From Actinomycetes bacterium (lineage in GTDB: Bacteria; Actinomycetota; Acidimicrobiia; Acidimicrobiales; Acidimicrobiaceae): DNA of 11,953 nucleotides. The stretch is from NCBI GenBank assembly GCA_021819025.1, contig JAKASN010000016.1:1-11953 (forward strand), written 5' to 3'. The notes beneath the pieces are model-generated. The model saw nothing but the letters and a program-made list of their open reading frames with translations. It made no database searches and was not told the DNA's origin. The number at the start of each line of letters is the position of its first letter. Position 1 is the stretch's first letter. Positions 7,540-11,953 of the stretch are shown piece after piece. The position numbers were made by a program, and so were the translations under genes.

Positions 7540-7608
7540 AACCCGCGTCCTCATCGACTCCCAAGCAAGGCGCGAGCGCGTAGCACCAACCCGAGGGGTG
7601 GTTAGAGC

Positions 7609-8739
7609 ATGGATGCAAAAGACGACAAAGCAGCTCAAACCAACGATTTTACTCGCGAAGTTTCTACTTCCGCAGCTGTCGCTCGGCATGCTTCGAGCGG
7701 ATCGTGGCGACGTCTTCGGGCAATTACCCGCAAGGAATTCATCCAGCTCGCACGAGATCGTCGCACGGTGGCATTGATGGTTGGCATGCCACTGGTGCTG
7801 CTGATTATCTTCGGTTATGGCATTCGCCTCAGCGTCAATGGGATCAGCGCGGAACTTGTCGGGCGGAACTCACCGACGGTTCGCGCTGCGCTTCAAGCCC
7901 AGAACCACTTTAAGGTACTTGTTACGGTGGCCAACTCGGAGTCTGCGGCGCGACGCGACTTGCTTGATGGCCGGACATCGGTGGCAGTAATCATCGCGGC
8001 GTCAGGTCTGCCCACTTCGGTGCTGGTAGACGGCAGCAATGCCTTTATCGCACAGAATGCCCTTGATTACCTGCGCTCGCTTACCTCCGCTTCGGGAGTT
8101 AAGCCGGTAAACGTAGATGTCCTCTACAATCCGGCACTTCGCTCGGCCGACTTTATGGTACCGTCCGAAGTGGGAATGATCATGCTCTGGGTTGGTACTG
8201 TCGCTACCGCCATAGGGGTGGTACGCGAGCGCGAGCAAGGGACGCTTGAGCAGCTGATGATGACCCCCATCCGCAAGCTCGAGCTCATGGTGGGAAAGAT
8301 TCTCCCCTACAGCGCACTGACGCTGGTCATCGCGGTGATGATTACCGTTCTTGGACTCTTGCTCTTCCAAGTCCCTCTGAGAGGTAGCCCCTTCGAACTC
8401 CTACTCTTCGCGATACCATATCTCGTTTCGGCACTCTCAATCGGCCTGCTCGTCTCCACGGTTGCTCAAAACCAGCGCCAGGCCATGCAAACCACCACTT
8501 TCGTCTTGCTGCCCCAGATTCTTCTCTCCGGTGCACTCTTTCCATTGTCTGCGATACCCTGGGGAATTCGATGGGTGAGCCAACTCCTTCCCCTTACCTA
8601 CTTCACTCCGATCACACGCAATATCTTCCTGAAAGGTCTCGGTTTTACCCAACTTTGGCCCCAAGTCGCGGTTCTCTGCGCCATGGCCGTGGTGTTCACC
8701 ATCCTCGCCGCACTCTTCTTCAAGACCAGACTGGACTGA
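7609..8739 (+). CDS. ABC-2 type exporter permease, YbhS/YbhR-like
   Basis: 376 residues, membrane subunit of an ABC exporter (ABC-2 membrane family 3). After a polar N-terminus, the characteristic RAITRKEFIQLARDRRTVAL (37-56) leads into a first membrane segment (about 55-77, LVLLIIFGYGI). A large extracytoplasmic domain follows at about 78-185, then about five membrane segments from 186 to 371. The conserved cytoplasmic coupling region VREREQGTLEQLMMTP lies at 205-220. This architecture matches YbhS/YbhR of the Escherichia coli YbhGFSR drug exporter. The ATG at 7609 has a good ribosome binding site, GAGGGGTGG at 7593-7601. It is first in an operon with two ATPase genes. Only one permease gene is present, so a homodimer is inferred. 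Substrate unknown; drugs or lipids are typical for relatives. Confidence 0.92.
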   Translation: MDAKDDKAAQTNDFTREVSTSAAVARHASSGSWRRLRAITRKEFIQLARDRRTVALMVGMPLVLLIIFGYGIRLSVNGISAELVGRNSPTVRAALQAQNHFKVLVTVANSESAARRDLLDGRTSVAVIIAASGLPTSVLVDGSNAFIAQNALDYLRSLTSASGVKPVNVDVLYNPALRSADFMVPSEVGMIMLWVGTVATAIGVVREREQGTLEQLMMTPIRKLELMVGKILPYSALTLVIAVMITVLGLLLFQVPLRGSPFELLLFAIPYLVSALSIGLLVSTVAQNQRQAMQTTTFVLLPQILLSGALFPLSAIPWGIRWVSQLLPLTYFTPITRNIFLKGLGFTQLWPQVAVLCAMAVVFTILAALFFKTRLD

Positions 8740-8740
8740 A

Positions 8741-9475
8741 ATGTCTGACAAGGTGGAGATCGAAGCCCGAGAACTTGTCAAATCGTTTGCCGGCATCCGC
8801 GCCCTTGACCATGTTGACATCGCGGTTCCCAGGGGAGAACTTTGTGGAGTCGTGGGCGCCGACGGTGCAGGAAAGACGACCCTACTCCGCTGCATCGCCG
8901 GGCTCTATCGCGCCGACGGCGGAAGCGTGCTTCCGGGCCGAAAAGGCAGAAACGAGGTGGGATTTTCCCCCCAAGGCTTCCACATGTACCCAGATCTGAC
9001 CGTCAATGAAAACATCGAGTTCTTCGGCTCGGTCTATGGCCTCGACAAAAAAACCCTCTCAGAGCGAAGCGACGAACTCCTCCACTTTGCCGACCTCACC
9101 GAGCATCGCAACCGCCTCGCAGGCAACCTCTCCGGCGGCATGCAGCAGAAACTCACGCTGGCATGTTCGGTCTTGCATCGACCTCCGATCCTGCTCCTCG
9201 ACGAGCCCACCACGGGCGTCGATCCCATTTCTCGCCGGGAGTTCTGGCGACTCATCGAAGTTCTTCACACCGCAGGAACAACCATCATGCTCGCTAGTGC
9301 ATACTTCGACGAAGTAGAACGTTGTCAACACGTCGTATTCTTGCATGAAGGCCGCGTCCTCGCCGACGGAACCGTAGACCACCTAACACCGGGGGGCATG
9401 GATTTGGAGACGGCGTTTCGCAATCGCATGTCCGAGGACGCAATCTTGCCGGGCAAGGTTGGGTTTACAAGGTGA
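8741..9475 (+). CDS. ABC transporter ATPase 1 (YbhF N-half-like), H-loop His missing
   Basis: 244-residue nucleotide-binding subunit. Walker A GADGAGKTT is at 39-47 (the Asp is typical of the first half of YbhF), the Q-loop Gln at 78 (FSPQGFHMYPDLTV), an intact signature LSGGM at 130-134 and Walker B ILLLDEP at 150-156 with catalytic Glu155. The H-loop position is Ala187 (SAYFDEVERC) where most ATPases have His, as in some YbhF N-halves. The segment between Walker A and the Q-loop is shorter than usual. The gene starts one base after the permease stop and its end overlaps the next gene by four bases, so translation is coupled. The signature is good but the own site is incomplete, so this subunit probably supplies the signature to the other ATPase rather than hydrolysing ATP well itself. 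Confidence 0.93.
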   Translation: MSDKVEIEARELVKSFAGIRALDHVDIAVPRGELCGVVGADGAGKTTLLRCIAGLYRADGGSVLPGRKGRNEVGFSPQGFHMYPDLTVNENIEFFGSVYGLDKKTLSERSDELLHFADLTEHRNRLAGNLSGGMQQKLTLACSVLHRPPILLLDEPTTGVDPISRREFWRLIEVLHTAGTTIMLASAYFDEVERCQHVVFLHEGRVLADGTVDHLTPGGMDLETAFRNRMSEDAILPGKVGFTR

Positions 9476-10380
9476 GCGTCGCAATCACTACCTCAAAGCT
9501 CGGCAAGAAGTTCGGCGACGAGATGGCAGTGTCGGAAGTAACCCTTGAAGTGAACACTGGAGAGGTCTACGGTCTAATCGGACCCAATGGCGCAGGCAAG
9601 ACCACGTTAATTCGCATGCTATGTGGCCTTTTCATCCCGAGCTTCGGAAAGGGTACCGTGCTGGGTTTTGACATCGAACGCGATCGGGCACGCATCCGTG
9701 AACGTATCGGCTATATGTCTCAAGGCTTTGGACTATATAGCGATCTCTCCGTCGATGACAATCTGCGCTTTTATGCCGACATTTATGGAGTTCGAGATAC
9801 TGAATATGTCGATTCGGTCAGGAGTCGGCTCGGACTCCAAGACGTCTCCGGACAGGTAGTAGGCAATCTCTCCACCGGAGCTCGCCAGAGAAGTGCTCTC
9901 GCGGCAGCACTTGTGCACCGTCCCGAGCTGGTCGTCCTTGACGAACCCACCAGTGGCGTCGATCCGGTTGCGCGCGACAGCATCTGGCAACTGGTAGGCG
10001 AACTCGCCAGCGAAGGCGTAACCGCATTGGTTACTACCCACGTGATGCCCGAAGCACAACGCTGTGACCGATTGGCACTTCTAAGCGAAGGCCGGCTCGT
10101 AGCGACAGGAACGCCCGAGGAATTGATTAGTCGCAGTGGACTCACCGTAGCCGCTGTCGACGCCGCCCCATGGCGCGAAGCTTTCGCAATTCTGCAGCGC
10201 CAGTGGCCCGAAGCGGCCCTCTACGGTACTCGCATTCATATTCCCTTCTCAGGAGGCGGCGCTGAGGAACAGGCCATTCGAGAAGCTCTCCGGGGACTTG
10301 AGCTACGTTCGCTCACCTGGCAGAGGCCCACCATGGAAGACGCCTTCATTGCCTTGGCGAGTACACGAGCGTCACAATAA
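9472..10380 (+). CDS. ABC transporter ATPase 2 (YbhF C-half-like), degenerate signature
   Basis: 302 residues from a GTG start that overlaps the previous stop (GTGA). Walker A GPNGAGKTT is at 37-45, the Q-loop Gln at 84 (YMSQGFGLYSDLSV), Walker B VVLDEP at 154-159 with Glu158, and H-loop His190 (TTHVMPEAQRC). The signature is LSTGA at 133-137 instead of LSGGQ. Residues 220-302 form the usual accessory C-terminal extension of drug-export ATPases, ending in PTMEDAFIAL. It would pair with ATPase 1 under the permease. It corresponds to the second half of E. coli YbhF, which is one fused protein; here the halves are separate genes. Possible ribosome binding site AAGGTTGGG at about 9455-9463. Confidence 0.93.
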   Translation: MSVAITTSKLGKKFGDEMAVSEVTLEVNTGEVYGLIGPNGAGKTTLIRMLCGLFIPSFGKGTVLGFDIERDRARIRERIGYMSQGFGLYSDLSVDDNLRFYADIYGVRDTEYVDSVRSRLGLQDVSGQVVGNLSTGARQRSALAAALVHRPELVVLDEPTSGVDPVARDSIWQLVGELASEGVTALVTTHVMPEAQRCDRLALLSEGRLVATGTPEELISRSGLTVAAVDAAPWREAFAILQRQWPEAALYGTRIHIPFSGGGAEEQAIREALRGLELRSLTWQRPTMEDAFIALASTRASQ

Positions 10381-10754
10381 GGGGACCCCATTGCACCGCC
10401 GGGAAGGATCACCGAACGCGATCGCTGCCACGCGAAACGAAATAGCAGTTTCTCCAGGTGTACTCGAAGCACTTTTCCGCGAATATGGCGCGTATCGACT
10501 AACTGCAGCGAAATTTGATATCAGCGACACCACGACGCTGGGCCACCGCGGAAAGCACCCCAGCTATCCGGTGCTGGGCATTACCAGAACCTGACCAAGG
10601 TACTCTGATCCATCCATAGTTGCCGAACTTTTTTTGAGACCCCTCGGCAAATCCGCTTGGATTCCCGTGCATGGACTCGAAGCAATTGCTAACATCGCCA
10701 TCAGCGGCCCGAAAAGAAATTATCGCGCTTAGCAGACTTGAAGGTGGGTGCTCC
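10381..10754. other. 374-base gap between the ABC operon and the secreted-protein gene
   Basis: No gene recognised. Small inverted repeats are present: CCCAGC (10559-10564) with GCTGGG (10573-10578), and TTGCCGA (10620-10626) with TCGGCAA (10644-10650) around a run of seven T (10627 onward, after AC). Neither has the hairpin-then-T-run order of an intrinsic terminator. No clear promoter could be placed for the next gene, although its ribosome binding site is good. Confidence 0.45.
10740..10748 (+). promoter_or_regulatory. Ribosome binding site of the secreted-protein gene
   Basis: GAAGGTGGG lies six bases before the ATG at 10755. It fixes the start of the signal peptide in a frame that runs into a TGA after 21 codons, and so shows that the downstream frame has been shifted. 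Confidence 0.65.
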
Positions 10755-11953
10755 ATGAAGAGTTCCTTTGTGCGACGGTTCGCAGTCGTCGCAGGTAGCG
10801 TAGTTCTCGCATCCTTTTGAGCGTCGCTCTGTCGAGCGGAGTTGCCAGCGCAGTAAAGACAAGAGACCCACAGGCAACAGCAGCATTGAGCTCATCATCG
10901 CTGGGTTCTGTTTCCAATCTCACTCTGCTGCGGATTGGCACCCGCAATGTCACCCAGCTCGCGGCTGACTTGAGACCGGTGCAGCTGAACAAGACCAGCG
11001 AGCAGATCCTCCTCGGTGACGGCCAGTCCATTACTCGCAACAGTGCCGGTTCTGGTATTGCCCCTTCGGCACCCACCAACTTCCCCGTCGCCGCACCATC
11101 TTCCAAGCCGGGCGGCGGCAGCTCTGCCACGAGTGGCTTCATGGGTATCACCGGCAGCCAACAAGCCACGGCAAACAATGCCTACGACCTCGAGCCCCCG
11201 GATCAGGGTCTCTGTTCCAACGGGACTTACGTGGTCGAAGTGGTCAACAACGCCTATGCCGTATACTCCACAACTGGCCAGTCTCTGCCGGGACCTCTCC
11301 CGACCACTTCGCTCTTTGGCGTGCCCAGCGAGAACGCCGGGAGCTTTTTGTCTGACCCGCATTGCTATTTTGACGAGAACACCAACCGGTGGTTCGTGGT
11401 GGAACTGTCCATCCCCAACTTCTTCTCGGCTCATGTTCATGCCTCGAAGTCCTACGAGCTGATCGCAGTTAGCAACACTTCGGATCCGACCGGGAGCTTC
11501 ACCACCTTTGCTATCGACTCGACCGATCCCAGTGACCCGGGTTGCCCTTGCTTTGGCGACTATCCGATGATCGGAGCCGACGCCAATGGCTTTTACCTCA
11601 CCACCAACGAGTTTTCCATCTACAAGTCCAACTTCAACGGAGTACAGCTCTATGCGATGTCAAAGCCCGAACTCGCAGCAGCCGCTGATGGGGTGGGCAA
11701 TGCCCCCACCGTGGTTCACTTCTCTGCTCTTGCCTCACCCTTCCCTGGCGAGAGTGTCGGGGAGACCTATCATCTCTCACCAGCGCTGACTCCCGCCGGA
11801 GGCAAATACGATAGCTTGTTGGGGGGCACCGAGTACTTCACCATGTCGGATGCCTTTCCAGTTAGCTCTGATCTTCTTGCCACTTACGCCATGACAAATA
11901 CCTCGTCGCTCGCTTCGAGCACTCCTTCGGTAACTTTGAGTTCTACTCTGGTG
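10755..11953 (+). CDS. Large secreted protein, frameshifted in the signal peptide, cut by the window edge
   Basis: Frame 1 from the ATG encodes MKSSFVRRFAVVAGSVVLAS-F and stops at a TGA (10818-10820). Starting at 10817 in the -1 frame, 379 codons are open to the window end, beginning LSVALSSGVASA. Together these form one good signal peptide: basic start, hydrophobic core, and cleavage after ASA at about residue 33. A T-rich tract (10815-10818) marks the shift. The mature part belongs to a secreted family I recognise by its motifs but not by function: PPDQGLC (about residue 147), YVVEVVNNAYAVY, SDPHCYFDENTNRWFV (about 200), CPCFGDYPMIGADANGFYLT (about 263) and FNGVQLYAMSK. The repeating strand pattern suggests a beta-propeller, which is an inference. 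The C-terminus is beyond the window. Without the missing base the gene would not give a secreted product. Confidence 0.75.
10815..10820 (+). other. One-base frameshift in a T run within the signal peptide
   Basis: The sequence TTTTGA at 10815-10820 ends frame 1. If the tract held five T instead of four, the reading would continue as ASFLSVALSS without interruption. The joined signal peptide is of textbook shape, so a single missing T, in the genome or in the assembly, is the simplest reading. Confidence 0.65.

Larger units (their letters stand above)
6888..7608. other. 721-base gap before the ABC operon
   Basis: No recognised gene. One plus-strand frame is open from 7101 to the TAG at 7581-7583. 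Its first part looks protein-like (YDLEELVRATKAYLPIDLNW), but its later part is Arg/His/Ser-rich and the only early start, GTG at 7212, has no ribosome binding site. A second frame before it also reads plausibly (RFPDTVAARSRYYSERQ, then GPVRYYELA) and stops at about 7120, so a frameshifted remnant is possible. The last 160 bases hold the promoter and inverted repeats listed separately. Confidence 0.45.

Noticed and set aside
10620..10650. Intrinsic terminator around the run of seven T
   Set aside because: The T run lies inside the loop between the arms rather than after the stem, so it does not have terminator order.
10812..10820. Programmed frameshift like that of the release factor 2 gene
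   Set aside because: That mechanism shifts +1 at CTTTGAC after a Shine-Dalgarno-like element. The shift needed here is -1, and no such element precedes it.
10895..11440. Minus-strand open frame of 181 codons
   Set aside because: It is the shadow of the secreted-protein gene, whose plus-strand frame has clear conserved motifs.
1..11953. CRISPR array, insertion sequence or phage genes
   Set aside because: No regularly spaced repeats, terminal inverted repeats with a transposase, integrase or phage structural genes were seen.

Overview
The window reads as chromosomal DNA of an actinobacterium of moderate to fairly high GC content (judged by eye). The markers are an LCP cell-wall ligase with a LytR_C tail, a secreted PASTA plus DUF4232 protein, a PRC-barrel/MgtE_N protein and a YbhF-type ABC exporter. 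An acid-habitat lineage such as Acidimicrobiia would fit, but that is a guess from gene style, not something the sequence proves.

Layout, left to right. 1-774 (minus): N-terminal part of an MgtE-type protein that runs off the left edge. 775-1976: long gap with no recognised gene and one protein-like remnant frame. 1977-3530 (plus): LytR-CpsA-Psr protein. 3531-3921: gap. 3922-4341 (plus): YCII/DGPF-type small protein. 4342-5990: 1.65 kb without a recognised gene, containing a cluster of hairpins and ending in a good promoter and ribosome binding site. 5991-6887 (plus): one envelope gene, PASTA then DUF4232, cut by an in-frame amber codon at 6438-6440. 6888-7608: gap whose end holds a likely promoter and inverted repeats for the next operon. 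7609-10380 (plus): compact three-gene ABC exporter operon (permease, ATPase, ATPase) with a 1-nt gap and a 4-nt overlap. 10381-10754: gap. 10755-11953 (plus): large secreted protein running off the right edge, with a one-base frameshift inside its signal peptide.

Functionally the window is about the cell envelope: attachment of glycopolymers to the wall (LCP), a membrane-anchored extracytoplasmic PASTA/DUF4232 protein, an exporter and a large secreted protein. I see no CRISPR array, tRNA, rRNA or intact insertion sequence. About a third of the window has no recognisable gene, which is high for a free-living bacterium. Two of the eight genes carry a disabling lesion at the sequence level. Either this is a decaying region, or there is recoding, or the assembly has errors. 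The clearest items to follow up are the amber-split PASTA-DUF4232 gene, with a 27-nt perfect inverted repeat upstream of the stop, and the paired ATPases whose motif losses complement each other.
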